Below, piece after piece: positions 1 through 10,940 of a stretch of DNA of 64,000 bases; the stretch's first letter is position 1, and each line of letters opens with the position of its first letter. The notes under the pieces are model-generated. The model was not told the origin of the DNA. It saw nothing but the letters and a program-made list of their open reading frames with translations, and made no database searches. This DNA is from Isoetes taiwanensis (Eukaryota > Streptophyta > Lycopodiopsida > Isoetales > Isoetaceae). Location: NCBI GenBank assembly GCA_021234155.1, contig JAJEKV010000018.1, positions 18,823,423 to 18,887,422 on the forward strand. The letters are read 5' to 3'. Position numbers and translations under genes: made by a program.

Positions 1-447
1 TCCCCTAAAGGCCGGGGCATGAAAGCGCATGATCAAACACCAAATATAAGTTATGGTTTACATTTTATAGTAGTGCATATATGTGGACTTCAATTGCTTA
101 CATACAAGAACTTATGCGAGTCCATGGGACTTTAAAACCGGTCGACTCCCACTACTTGTGAATGCGGTTACTTAATGATTGCATATAAACCGGTTGGTGT
201 TCTAAGGGCCCTTAAATCATCATAAATAGCTCGATGGTCAGCCCTAGCAATAACCCATTTTTGCGGAGGAAGTGGTTGCCCCCTCGGATCCATGCCTCTT
301 TCTTTGTATTACTTACCTTAAGGTCCATCACGGCATTTGTTGTGTCTTTTTGACCAAATACATGCTTCCATAAAGAGTTTCCCCGTTCTTGAAGATATGC
401 ATCGGGTCTAAAGGTGTTGAATCAATAAGTCGGTCCAATATGGTAGT
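1..447. other. No gene recognised; flank of the CACTA remnant
   Basis: No convincing frame is visible. On the minus strand this stretch lies downstream of the CACTA transposase remnant, so it may be the decayed 3' part of the same element. That is inference from position only. Confidence 0.3.
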
Positions 448-689
448 CTATAAAAAGCAGACTTCCTTTTCATATTGGCGATAAAGACTTCCTCCTCGCG
501 GCTTCCTCGCCACCTTTGTATAATTCCTCATCCTCCTTTGTCTAGGTCGGCTCGACCTCCTCATTCTGAGTGCCCCCCCTCTGGATTTCCCCTTGCGGAT
601 TTTCCCCTCTTCCTTCTTATCCCAACGTTCACCCCATTCTCGTATGGTAATTGCGCTTGGTGGTTTGTATAGTCTACTGGTGCCCACGA

Positions 690-2175
690 ATTGTCTACTA
701 TTTGCTTTCGAAGGGGGTGCGTGGCGGCAAATACTTCCTAAAACCCTCGTATACTACTTTCTTTAGATGCTTAGAGTGGCGGTGCTGCAACTTTTCCCCA
801 CATATCATGCAAGGGAAGTGCCCGATGTCTTAAACCCGGAACACTTTCGGCAAGCCCGGAAAGTCATGCATAGTCCACAATAGTATACCTCTAAGATTAA
901 ACGCGTCATTTTTATGGGCATCGTGACCTGAATACACATGTTCCACAAAGGGAGTAACTCATCCACAATTATTCTTAGGTACACATCTAAATTACTTGGT
1001 TTTTTCTTCGGTATCAATAAAGTCATCATAATGTGCCCACTCTTCATCAACAACCATGGGGGTATGTTGTAGTTCACTATCATGTTTGGCCATGTAGACC
1101 ATGTAGTCGATTGTGTACCATATGGGTTTTACGCCATGGGTGGCCAGCCCCAAGCGCCGCGTTCACGTGGTTCTTTTTCAAAAGTCGAGGCCATGTCGCA
1201 TCGACATGCTTCCAAGCTGCTTTAATCGCTCGGGACTCGCATCACATCATCACTAGATGCATGTGTAGCGTGAAGTCCATTAGGCTAGCCAATGTCTTGC
1301 AGCGGAACATCAACTTTAACCTATAGAATAAATTATAGGCAACATATAAGTACGAAAATAAGTGAATTTACAACTATTTGTAAGAAGTGGTGATGCATAT
1401 ACCTTGGGATTATTGGAAAGTGTCGAATAACCTTAAAGGTACCGTTTTCCCTTTTAGGTCATTTTCGTATCTCGGTTCATTACATACGAGACAATGAGTG
1501 GACTTCTCATGCTCGGCGAGGGGGATAGAAGATCATACAATCATTTGGACATGCATGTATGACTTTATAACCAAGGCGGTCGCTTGAATCATTTTCTTAA
1601 CTTGAGATGCCGTCGGTAGGCATATTGTTCTTCTCTGGAAGGATCTTCTCGTGCAATAAACTGCGCATCTAAGAGTGGTAAGATAAAAAGATGGAGATGG
1701 TGGTAAGATAGAAAGACTTGATAAGTATGTCACCTCAATAGGCGAGACACTTGCATTGCTCCACTTGAACTTGGTTTGGAGATTGAGAATTAGCGAACCG
1801 CCCTAGACAAGCGAGAGGTTGAGGCCTTGAGGGAAATAAGCTGCGTTTACGCCCGATAACAATAGGGTCATCGTCGGTCACGACCAATCCTCGAAGGGTA
1901 TCCCACATCTTCTACCATATCCTCTCCACCATCATCCTCGACATCATCTAAATCAATATCGGGTAATTCTTGAAGGCGTGCAACATATCGAGCATCATTT
2001 CGTCACGAAAGAACTTCGTTTCGGTTTCGTCAATAGTTTCATCCTCTTCATATTGATCGTATGCAATATCTTCATATTGGTGCGCTACGGCTTGAAATTC
2101 ACGGCGATAGGTTTCCCTTTGCACCGTAACTTAGAACTAATGGATCGGGATGGAGACAGCTCTGAATGAGTTCAT
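690..2175 (-). pseudogene. CACTA (En/Spm) TNP2-like transposase pseudogene
   Basis: This is a remnant of the transposase of a CACTA superfamily DNA transposon (TNP2 / Transposase_21 family). Read on the minus strand, several frames carry family landmarks in the right order. An acidic N-terminal stretch lies near 2.1-1.9 kb. The CPNDCMIFY cysteine motif lies near 1.53 kb, after LGYKVIHA. An AWKHVDATWPR block lies near 1.21 kb, then STTWSTWPNM, YNIPPWLLMKSG, LLIPKKKPS and DVYLRIIVDELLPLW between 1.11 and 0.95 kb. A cysteine/histidine segment (HFPCMICGE, then RKYLPPRTPF) lies near 0.83-0.72 kb. The order matches TNP2 proteins, but the frame changes at least four times and stops are frequent, so it is not functional. 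Family identity is well supported; the exact limits are not. Confidence 0.85.
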
Positions 2176-2199
2176 TAAGCGGGGAGTAGCGTATTAACC

Positions 2200-3440
2200 A
2201 TCATGTCAAATAATGTAATAAGTATAAAATACATACAACCATTTGTATAGACTCACGAATGACAAAAACATATTAAAAAAAAAAAAAAACCTCTTTATTC
2301 CCTTTTTTAGTACAACAATACTATTGTTCCATCTCAAATGGGAGAGGTCTATCATAGCGATAGTTGATGAATAACTCATCTCAATGTTTATGCTTTTAAT
2401 AGCACACACCATGATATATCTGCTTTTACACATCTTGTAAAAAAAATCTTCGTCCCCTCCTTGACACTCTAAAATTCACAATTGCATCACTCACGGTTGT
2501 CAATAGAAGCTGTTGATGAACCCCGCAATATTGCCATGAACCCTCGCCGACCATCAATAAACTTCAACTCCTCATCACATGCCCCCCGACTATCGTAGCG
2601 ACATTGGAATTCATTCCATAAATCCTCATCGCCAAGCATATAGTCAAAGTTTGCCAAGTTTTCCAATCATTACTCGGGGACGCATATGGCATTAATGGAA
2701 TGTGGGTGTCTCGCTCCACTTCTATCTGGCGTCTTTGGGAGATAAGGCGAATCCGACTTACGGACAAATGCGACTCCGCATAATGATGTATCTTCTTCCC
2801 CAATAAGCAAATTCTTGATCCATAGGGATAGGTAAGTCTCTCGGGCCACAAGCCAAATGTCTTGCGGTGTCTAACAAAGGGTGGGACTAATCTTTGCAAT
2901 TCTTGGGAATTTCACTTTCGAGGCGGTGAGGCCAAGCGTTCTTGGGAAATGTGCGACACATGCAATGTTCTCATGATTGTAGCCCTTCGTGTTCTTTTCA
3001 CGCAGGGGAACACTCGGCGTTGGCGGCACCCATCCACATTATTGATGAATCGGGTTCTTGCCCGGTTTCATATGCCTCTATGGACAACATTAAACCAAAA
3101 TCCACATCTAGTTTGGAGGAGACATCAGCATCATCTACTTACATATTTAGATATCATAAACATCTTGAATATATACTTGAACTGGGAGAGATACTCTTAA
3201 AAAAAAAAAAAAAAAATAATAATTGTATACCAAACGATATCCATGGCGAGCATCGGATCGGTGGGTTGTTCAAATGTACCAAATCTTATCGGATGGTCTT
3301 CAACAACCGTTCTAAGTCGTCTCTTCAGCCCCATACATCTTTTACAATCGCAAACTATTTTGTCCCTCCGCCAATTACAAAAGGTAAGTACTATATCTTT
3401 GCCACAATAGTTTGAGCGGTACGTGATAGATACAATATAT
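2200..3440. other. Unassigned AT-rich stretch with poly-A tracts
   Basis: The region lies on the 5' side of the CACTA transposase remnant. It holds A-tracts near 2,275-2,289 and 3,199-3,217. A minus-strand open frame at 2,564-2,899 has no landmark I recognise; a neighbouring frame there reads GDEDLWNEFQCRYDSRG. It may be the decayed 5' part of the same transposon. No promoter or RNA gene is evident. Confidence 0.3.
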
Positions 3441-3449
3441 GGTAGTATA

Positions 3450-3476
3450 AACCCTAAACCCTAAACCCTAAACCTA
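3450..3476. repeat. Short telomere-type CCCTAAA tract
   Basis: Three to four direct copies of CCCTAAA, the plant telomere repeat in the C-rich direction. It is far too short to be a telomere. Interstitial tracts like this are common in plant 5' leaders and transposon ends, and this one lies next to other transposon-like repeats. Confidence 0.75.
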
Positions 3477-3490
3477 AATAAATCCTAAAT

Positions 3491-3790
3491 AATTGGGCTC
3501 GGACCGTAGTCCTCTCCACTCAAGGTGAAGCGGGAGGCCATGCCCTTTCGTGAAGTCACGACCCTTATATAAGTTTCAATTTCAATAAAGATCTTTTTGA
3601 GGCAGCTAGCCCGGAGTACATAGAGTCCCCTCCACTCAAGGTGAAGTCGACATATGACCTTGACTCACAGCGACACCTCAATTTTGTAATCTACATTGTA
3701 CTTAGTAAGGTATGAAGGTGAGTTTGGGCTGGACCACACTGGTCCTCTCCACTCAAGGTGGAGGCGACCGTGTCCTTGACCAAAAAAACA
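3491..3790. repeat. Diverged ~116-bp tandem repeat, three units
   Basis: The core CTCTCCACTCAAGGTG recurs at about 3,512, 3,629 and 3,744, a period of about 116 bp, and each unit is followed by a diverged tail. The repeats lie upstream of the CACTA transposase remnant, where subterminal repeats of CACTA elements are expected. Whether they were transposase-binding sites is inference. Confidence 0.65.
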
Positions 3791-4105
3791 CTTTTTTTTT
3801 TTACTACTCGCATGACACGTCCTCTCCCTAGTTTATATATATCTAGGCTACTAAATACAAGAATCATTAACTTACATGTGACAGGTTCGCATATCCGGCC
3901 TCCTCCGGTGGTAAGACAACATCAATCTGTCTCTGGCCATCTCCAAAGGTCGATCATGCCGATGACCATGGCGATCCATGTAGAGGCAGCAACAAGTATA
4001 AGATATGGTTAAAAGAAGAACACCAAAGCGCTAGAATTTTGGAAGAGGAGCGAAAAGAAAATAACAATGAAGGTCGAGAAAGAGTTGTTTATATAGAAAT
4101 CATAA

Positions 4106-4345
4106 CGTCGCATGCGGCGTGGCGTCGCGGCGGCGTGGGTGTCAACGGTCACATGCCGGGTCACCTACGACTTGGCGTTACCGCGGCAAGTACGCATGCA
4201 CGGGCGTGTCATACGTTACGTAGACCACGTCGCATGCGGCGTATAGTCAACGGTCAAAATCCGGGTCACATGCGACTGGCGGTACGCGTGGCGAAATGCG
4301 TGACCGGCGTGTCACGGGTTACATGCGTCCCGTCGCATGCGGCGT
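4106..4345. repeat. CG-rich repeat with core CGTCGCATGCGGCGT
   Basis: The 15-mer CGTCGCATGCGGCGT occurs at 4,106, 4,228 and 4,331, with TAGTCAACGGTCAAA following the last two. The block is much richer in CG than its surroundings. TGACATTTGTCGTG-like motifs follow near 4,372-4,410 and 4,620-4,645. The pattern resembles a transposon subterminal region. The 12-mer CGTCGCATGCGG reappears near 8,267. Confidence 0.65.
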
Positions 4346-4922
4346 ATAGTCAACGGTCAAATTCGGGGGGTCGTGACATTTTGTCGTGGCAGTCGACATT
4401 TGTCGTGGCGATGCGGTGAAGATATGCTTTATGAGCATTTCTACTCACTCAAAAACCACATAGGTTCTCATCGGTTATGAAATTTATGTATACCTATCTT
4501 CCCATTACGAGCAACCTAAAAATCGAGCAAGTTTTGTGTAACAACCTAAAAATCGCATACCTCAAAACACTTGAACATAGCTTGATTATTCGCATCCGCG
4601 AGCAAATTGCGTGGCAGTCCGACATTTGTCGTGACATTTGTCGTGTGACGATGCGGTGGGCGATGGCGTTTTTAGGCAAATTTTGATCGGGGCAGCTTTG
4701 ACACATGGGACATTAATGCCTTGGATTTGCAAGGAGTCATCGAAGCGGTTCTCCCACTATCTTTGGACACCAAGTTCCTCATTCGGATTGCATTTTGTTG
4801 CTTCTCTAAAGATGTTGGGTGAGGATATGGGAGTCCCACTTTTTGACTACCCAATCTTCTCGTTGTAGAAATTCTAGGGGTAAATCCATATGTCATTTCT
4901 AATTCCTTCTTTTTCTCTTTCT

Positions 4923-5104
4923 CTGGATCAACCCGAGAAGCTAAATTATGAGCTCAAAAATTCGGATCAACGAGGAGCTAATCGAGCTCAAAACTACCAT
5001 ATTAGTTATATCAAAAGATAGAATTTAAGTTGCTTCAATACCAAATATCGACTCCAAACACTTTGAAAACTTTTTGCAAAGGGTCATTTGCATCTACATC
5101 AACG
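4923..5104. repeat. Direct repeat copy 1 (~180 bp)
   Basis: This segment recurs at 5,441-5,625 in the same orientation. Both copies share the run from TCGAGCTCAAAACTACCATA through GACTCCAAA and the downstream GCAAAGGG. The copies differ by small indels. The owner element is unknown. Confidence 0.8.
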
Positions 5105-5440
5105 ATTAGAGCAATCGAAACCCAAAACCCGATTCTTTACCTTGTTCATACATAAGCTCCTCCATCTCCAACTCCATGTCCATCACTAAATTCATACGCT
5201 TTTCAAAATACCCATAGCACAAATAGGCCTATATAAATTAAAACAAGCAATATTATTGTCATATCCTTATTCATCATTGGCATTCATCTTCTTGATATCC
5301 ATCGATCATATTCATCTTCTTCATATTTTTATCTTCAAATTCCATTTTGAAAAAGCTGATTTGAAATCTATATCATATCATATATCCGGTTTTTGTATTC
5401 TACATCATGCTTATATACATAAGGTAGTGCCTCAAAAATT

Positions 5441-5625
5441 ACGGATCAACCGGAAGCTAAATTCGAGGCTCAAAAATTACGGATCAACCGGGGAGCTAAT
5501 CGAGCTCAAAACTACCATATTATAGTTATATCAAAAGATAGAATTTAAGTTGCTTCAATACCAAATATCGACTCCAAAGCGACTGAAAACTTTACGCAAA
5601 GGGAACATTTGCATCCAACATCAAC
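5441..5625. repeat. Direct repeat copy 2 (~180 bp)
   Basis: Partner of 4,923-5,104, about 520 bp away. Each copy begins with two successive GGATCAAC...AGCTAA sub-repeats, so the unit is itself internally duplicated. Confidence 0.8.
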
Positions 5626-6400
5626 AACTTTGTAATTTCCGGCACCGGTGAAGGATCCTTAGCCGGTGATGTAAAATTTTTACCTTGGATATCTCTCTCA
5701 AAGCGAAACCACATCATTCACGCGCAAATTCTTTGCCTTGACAAACATGCTCCAGCCTTTTGTGAAGACATAACTGCGAACTATCCCAATAACGGTATCT
5801 AAATTTCCACATGCATTGATTTTCATCTATAAGCAGAAGCATCTTACCTTTTTTTTTTTTCTCCACAATTCCATCGCAAGGCAAATGTTAGCCTGCGTTG
5901 ATTTTTGGAATAGCGAACTGTTCAATCTTCCAACATCTTTGGGAGTAAGGATTTTTATCAAACATGTGAGCGTATAAGTAGGAAAGAAATGATTCGTGGG
6001 ACTTGGTGAAGGGCCCTTCACTAAAAAGCAAGGAATATGTTCCAATTCCACTTTCCATGTATGGATCTCGGTGTAGTACCGTATTACTTGCACGTACCAT
6101 GCACGTACTGCACATGCATGCATGCACATACTGCAGGTGTAGCCACATAGTATCTCGGCTTTTCAAAATCCTCATCAATGGGGTCGGCTTCATATGGAAC
6201 TTGTGCAATTGAAGCATAAATTCCTCCACCATCATATATCACAAAATCATCCGGGCGTTTGGCGGGTAAAGTTGCAAGTTCAAGCATTCTTTGCTAATTC
6301 CAACCTTGATGTTGATCTTTCAACTTCCATAGTGCCATTAGAATTACTTGTATACCCAGCATGAGATTTTAGATCATAACCTTCTTCCCCCTGTATTGAC

Positions 6401-6442
6401 GTATCCATATGTGCTTCTTTGGTATCCATATGTGCTTCTTTG
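6401..6442. repeat. 21-bp tandem duplication
   Basis: Two exact copies of a 21-bp unit starting GTATCCATATGTGC. On the minus strand this duplicates seven residues (KEAHMDT), so it keeps the reading frame of the surrounding remnant. Confidence 0.85.
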
Positions 6443-6730
6443 GTTTGCTGATATAGTTCCAGACAATGTTTTTCCAGCTTTTGCAAGCTCTCAAAGCCCC
6501 CAAAAAAACCATTTTTCCGCAGTTCGGTTTCTGAAGAGTCTAGATGAAGGAGGTAATTCAGACGTCGCAAACCCACATCGCTAAATGACCATTCTCTTTC
6601 ACATCTAGAGATAAGATTACTTCCAGAAAGACCTAATGAAGCCGCATTGATATGGGCCGGATCAATCAGTCAATAATCAATAAATCCCTTTTGCCGGGGA
6701 TGTTTCAGAATTAACGCTATGTTTCAGAAT

Positions 6731-6785
6731 TCGCCATCGCCCTAAACCTAGAATCCGCCAATCGCCATCGCCCTAAACCTAGAAT
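6731..6785. repeat. 31-bp period tandem duplication
   Basis: A 24-bp unit beginning TCGCCATCGCCCTAAACC occurs at 6,731 and 6,762. Read on the minus strand it resembles a duplicated 5' leader segment with an ATGGCG. Confidence 0.8.
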
Positions 6786-7417
6786 TTTTGGAATGACGAG
6801 CTGAAACAAAAAATCCAACGCAGAATCAGTTATCAAATCAAGCTGCCCACTTGGTTGCACAAGCACGAAATGAAATGCCAGTCTCAAGGACTTTCTTATC
6901 TAACCAATCTACACTATCTTGAGAGCCAACTAGATCCACCACAGAAATATCTGGTGGAGTGTCTAGCATAATATCCTCTATTTGAACTTTTGTGGCGCAT
7001 GGCTCGATTATCAAGCGTGAATCAAGCTCTACGAAAAGATGGCAGCGCATCATTTTCTATACTCCTTGCCAACCCCCATCAGGAAAACTACGAATATCTT
7101 CGTCACACTGGAGATTATTTGCAGGGTCAGAACTTGATAAGAATGCATTCGCCGCAGCTACAAGCTGAGACTCATTTGTGCACAGTCCCATATTAGCCAT
7201 TCGCAACCGGACCTGATAAATTGGTTAGAATATTAGAATACAATTGCAGGAGATGAAGAAGCAAATCTAGACAATGACCTGATAACAATAGAACCACGAA
7301 GCACCGGGGTATGACTAGATATATTATTATTTCATATTTTCTGCAATTGACATGTTTGGGATGTAATATAGCGTATTGCCCTTGCTTGGATGGAGAAATC
7401 TGAACTCAGGGCAGATT

Positions 7418-7869
7418 GTCGGGGGCTTAAGGGCATAACGAAGATGGTGCCTTTCTGGAACGCCAATTCAAAACCAAATTGACGATCTCTATAGTTATTT
7501 TCGATTTTTAAGGTATTATCCTTATGATGACAGAACTGTATTTAACAATGAAATAAGGAATCAGATCCAAAGAAACCATGTTATGGGGTACAAGCGGCTG
7601 CAAGTCATATTAAACACTATAATGCTTCGGCGGACAAAAGGTAAAAGTGTGGGATTTTTCTTGTGTTCTTGCACAAATTTTAAGGCTTTATCCTGTTCTT
7701 CTCTCAGCAACAATGATTGACAACAAGCCTATTGTCAAGTTACCTTCAAGGATTGTAAACTTGGAACAACTAGATTTTGACACAGAACAACGTCAGTTTT
7801 ATAATGAACAATTTATCACATCTACTGTGATGATGCATGCGCAGGCAACACGCTTAAATGAAGCTGCAG
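7418..7869 (+). pseudogene. SNF2 helicase (CHR28/Rad5-16-like) pseudogene, two exons
   Basis: This fragment derives from a SNF2-family chromatin-remodelling ATPase of the plant CHR28-like group. Exon one (to 7,640) reads [30 protein letters not shown] and [18 protein letters not shown], the region around helicase motif III and after it. It ends at a GT donor (7,641). The intron is 67 bp and ends with CTCTCAG at 7,707. Exon two reads [15 protein letters not shown] then LEQLDFDTEQRQFYNEQF, as in CHR28-like proteins, and ends at a GT near 7,870. A TAA at 7,436 replaces the expected lysine codon just before RRWCLSGTP, and sequence upstream of it is scrambled. The rest of the protein (motifs I-II and the C-terminal helicase half) is missing. 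It is clearly a fragment of a host gene, possibly moved by a transposon. Confidence 0.85.
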
Positions 7870-7971
7870 GTTGGTCGTCAGAGTCTTTTTCAGACAGGTA
7901 TCAATCAGACAGGTATTGAATTTGTAATCCTAAAAAACCATTAACCTTCATGTATAAAAAATATACGTCAC

Positions 7972-8165
7972 ATGCGACCACCTACGTCACATATACGTAC
8001 TGACGTGTCATATACGTCACATATACATACTGACGTGTCATATACGTCACATATATGTACTGACGTGTCATATACGTCACATACGTCACATATACGTACT
8101 GACGTGTCATATACGACACATACGTCACATATGACACATACGACACATACGTCACATATACGACG
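7972..8165. repeat. 30-bp minisatellite (TACGTCACATATACGTACTG)
   Basis: Units of about 30 bp containing ACGTCACATATACGTACTGA and CGTGTCATA repeat about four times between 7,980 and 8,110. They then degrade into shorter ACGTCACATA and ACGACACATA motifs. The motif contains ACGT cores. The open frames across it are artefacts of the repeat. Confidence 0.85.
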
Positions 8166-8490
8166 TCGCATACGACGTCACGTCGTAAACATCCACTGGC
8201 GGCGACACACATGCCGTCCAGCGCGCCCCCAAGCCCACGGCGTCGCGGATGGGCCATGCATCGATGCGTCGCATGCGGACGCGGCGTCATAGCGTCCACT
8301 GGCGTGACAATTGTCGTCCACTGGCGCAAGCGCCCACTGGCGTGACGACATTTTGCCGCGTCCGCGGTGTCGACGCGTCGCACCACCGTCGCATCGGCGA
8401 CGTCACGGCGATCCACGTCGCGGAACGTCGCGATGGTGGCGTTATTTGCGGCGATCGCGTCGCCGACAGGCGTCGCAAGCCCACGCTAAA
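8160..8490. repeat. CG-rich repeat block (CCACTGGCG / CGTCGCATGCGG)
   Basis: CCACTGGCG occurs at about 8,193, 8,296, 8,319 and 8,334, with many CGTCG motifs and CGTCGCATGCGG at 8,267. CG content is far above the neighbours. Shared words with 4,106-4,345 suggest related transposon subterminal DNA. No coding potential is convincing. Confidence 0.55.
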
Positions 8491-8848
8491 TGTCCATTCT
8501 CTTGTTGTGCAAGATGGGTTTATAGCGGGACCAAGACTTATTTCAAAACACTTCATACTTGAAGGATGAGGAGTTTAAAAATGGATGCAAGCAAGTCTGG
8601 TCCTCTGCATTTGTGAGAAGGAAAGGAATAACTGGGATTGTTGATGCTCTAGATGCTTGTGGAAGTCCTTTGCTAAGAATTGGAATTCGTCGGGTGAATT
8701 CACGCTAATCGAGGGATTTTGATTGCTCTATACCAACAATTAGTGGCTTGCGTGTCATTTGTACCATCGGATGCCCGGAAGAAGAAGCGATTTTGGGCGG
8801 CATTAGCGGATGGGAAGCCGAGCAAGTTCATCGCTTTCGAGTTAAAGC

Positions 8849-9170
8849 GGGCTGCAATGGTTCAAAGAGAGGGATCATTGCACATGCTTCTTATTTAGAG
8901 CTGCAAAAATTCGGAGACAAGCTTCTGCGATGGTATCCAAGTTCAAGATGGGCCTCTCACCTCAGATCCTCAGCAACTTAAGTTCTTTCTGCATGGCCAC
9001 TTTTCTTCTTTTTTTGCTTCTCGTCACCTTCCCTTCCGATCAGATTTTCAGGAGGCATTACTGGCAAAGATACATCCCATTATATATGAGGAACAAAGGG
9101 CTGCTCTAGAAGCAGAGATTACCGTGAATGATTTAGCAGATGCTACCTTCCTTTTGAAGAAAGAAAACCT
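8849..9170 (+). pseudogene. LINE ORF2, segment upstream of the RT domain
   Basis: This is part of the ORF2 protein of a plant non-LTR retrotransposon (L1-type). One frame reads GLQWFKERDHCTCF then FRAAKIRRQA, equivalent to the usual WLKEGD..T.FFH..A..R linker between endonuclease and RT. After a frameshift the next frame reads DGIQVQDGPLTSDPQQLK, then FHGHFSSFFA-like residues, then EEQRAALEAEITVNDLADA, the usual segment just before the RT fingers. It is broken by frame changes and then interrupted by an inserted hAT-like element. It continues at 10,616. Confidence 0.75.
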
Positions 9171-10615
9171 AAGTTCGTAAGATGCTCGCATCTTAAGATA
9201 AGATGCTTAGATGTAGATGTGTGCGCATCGACACCCGCATCTAACATAGATGCGTCACATATTTTTTAAAATTTTTTTTTTGCCCTAAATGGCTTTGCCC
9301 TAGTCCCCTTTCTTCTCTGACTCGAAAACAGAGTCATTTTGAAGCATTAATCTATTCCCTGTAGCCCGTTTTTCCTTTTTGCTCTATGTTTTGGCCATGG
9401 AGATCGATTCCGGCAGTTGAAAGGCATGGTATAGAGGTCGAGAGTAGCTGGTTTTGTCTGAGGAAGCAAGAAGGGATGATTTCGGCATGTTTTTGTGAGG
9501 TTTCGGCATAGAACAGGGCCAACAACATGTTTTCTTTCATACTTTGATTGATCAGGTGTCTTTGGCATTAAGATGCAATGGGGCATTAAGATCACGGGTG
9601 CTAGGAGCCGGGATTGCAAGCATTCTTTGGGGCGAATTTCTTTGGGGGCAGATTCCAAGTTCCAATCCAACCATTCCAACACAAATCGATTCTGTTTTAG
9701 CCTTGCTTTTGTTGCTTCCTTGAGTTCACACAAACAAAAGATTGAATGCATCGATTCTGCAGCAGCCTACAACAGTACTTATAGTTTAGTAGCTAAGTAG
9801 CTTTGAAGAAATCAATTCTGCTGGTCTGATATGGAATGGAAATGCTACTTACAGGTGTGTGAGAATTTATTCAAAAATTAATTCAAGCCTTTTGAGTAAG
9901 TGCAGTGAACTTGTTTTATATATTTCTGCTGTTGCATCCATCTACATTCTACAATGAAGCGTAAGAGCACATTATGGGCTGATGCATGCTCAGAAATTCA
10001 GCCAGTGTTAGGTGCAAGTAAAGGGAGTGGAAATAAACATTTTACCTGTAAATTTTGTAGCCACTCATCCACTGGCGTGCTTGGAAAGTTAGAAGCATAT
10101 TTAGCAGGCCTAAAAGGCAAAGGGATCAAAAAATGCCTTTTTGTCCAAAGGCAATGAGAGAAGAAATCATAAGAAAAAGGGATGGACTCATTTGCTACTT
10201 GAGATTCATCAACAACTATTGCGGGCTCGTGACGATTGCATCTATTCCTCCTCCACGTCCAACAATGAAAAGAAAAAGAGGTGGAGAAGGAGGATCGGAT
10301 GTTGCAGCAGCATGTTCTTCATTATCTGTTGGAGAAGAAGGAGAACCAAATCAACAACAAGATCCATCGCCCTCTCCTATGCATTTGACGATGAGGCAAT
10401 CCTGTATTCATTTCTTTGTTTTGCTAAATTAAGGATGACTGATATGTAAGTTGTAATAGTTTTCTCTTGTATTAATCTATGTATTTCGGATTTAGAGTAT
10501 TTTGCAACAGTTTTAATTTTTTTTAAAACGCATCTTAAACACATCTTAAATTATAGATGCTTCGATGCTTTAGATGCTTACGATGTGTCGCATCTAACAC
10601 ATCTCTCTTAAGATG
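9159..10615. mobile_element. hAT-like non-autonomous insertion inside the LINE
   Basis: A segment of about 1.45 kb splits the LINE ORF. Its two ends carry inverted, GCATCTTAAG-based sequence: TAAGATGCTCGCATCTTA at 9,178-9,195 and CTTAAGATGC at the right end, plus subterminal ATGCATCT-type words (GCATCTAACA near 9,238 and 10,590). An 8-bp direct repeat CTTTTGAA at 9,151-9,158 and 10,616-10,623 could be the target duplication, which is the hAT length. However, it does not sit exactly next to the inverted ends, so the left border is uncertain. The internal BED finger supports hAT. Confidence 0.6.
9954..10157 (+). pseudogene. Degenerate BED-type zinc finger of a hAT transposase
   Basis: The frame starts MKRKSTLWADAC and contains FTCKFCSHSSTGVLGKLEAY followed by LAGLKGKGIKKC. 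This matches plant hAT BED fingers (CxxC, then a G-rich loop and HLAG...C). The key histidine position reads AYLAG instead of a HLAG-type motif, so zinc binding is probably lost. The continuing frame at 10,133 (CPKAMREEIIRKR) resembles the usual segment after the finger, after a frameshift. No DUF659 or hAT dimerisation domain follows, so the element could not move itself. Confidence 0.65.
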
Positions 10616-10940
10616 CTTTTGAACTTAGAAGGAAACTGTCTTGGAATTGATGGTATTCCTATGGAGTTTTTTCAGGAGTTATGGGATTGGGTTGGCGATG
10701 ATGTGTACGACGCGTTTCATGATTTCAAGAGGCAAAGGTGTCTAGACAAAATTCTTAACTCGGCTGCATTTCTCTTATTCCCAAGTAAGGAACCTTCATC
10801 AATTTTGGACTGGCCCTTGCTATCTTCTACATACAAGATTTTTGCCAAAGCTTATGCACAAAAGCTTTGGGATATTCTTGTTGATTCTATATCCTCTACA
10901 CAGTCAGGATTTCTGCCACGACAATGCATATTAACACTAG
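10616..10940 (+). pseudogene. LINE ORF2 reverse transcriptase, fingers/palm start
   Basis: This is the continuation of the LINE ORF2 interrupted at about 9.16 kb. It reads GIDGIPMEFFQELWDWVGDD, then FHDFKRQRCLDKILN, AAFLLFPSKEPSS, STYKIFAKAYAQKLW and SSTQSGFLPRQ. These match the first RT blocks of plant L1 elements (GPDG, then LIPKK..P, then YK...L..RL...L, then SQSAF..GR). The expected N of the SLLN segment and the catalytic FADD block are absent, because similarity stops near 10,940. It is a 5'- and 3'-truncated copy. Confidence 0.85.

Larger units (their letters stand above)
6084..7060 (-). pseudogene. Unidentified minus-strand coding remnant
   Basis: Three consecutive minus-strand frames look like protein rather than chance. 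From 7,053 down one reads through DTPPDISVVDLVGSQDS. From 6,576 down one reads SLQKLEKHCLELYQQT, with a duplicated KEAHMDT. From 6,287 down one reads RPDDFVIYDGGGIYASIAQ and then FEKPRYYV. Sequence between 6,730 and 6,800 resembles a plant 5' leader on the minus strand (TCTAGGTTTAGGGCGATGG). I do not recognise the family. It lies opposite in strand to the SNF2 pseudogene just downstream, so the two are probably unrelated. Confidence 0.4.

Noticed and set aside
3450-3476. Telomere or telomere-proximal sequence
   Set aside because: Only three to four CCCTAAA units inside transposon-like DNA. A telomere would be kilobases long.
7972-8292. Plus and minus open frames with SYTSHI / YVTYMTRQ repeats
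   Set aside because: They are produced by the 30-bp satellite being open in several frames at once.
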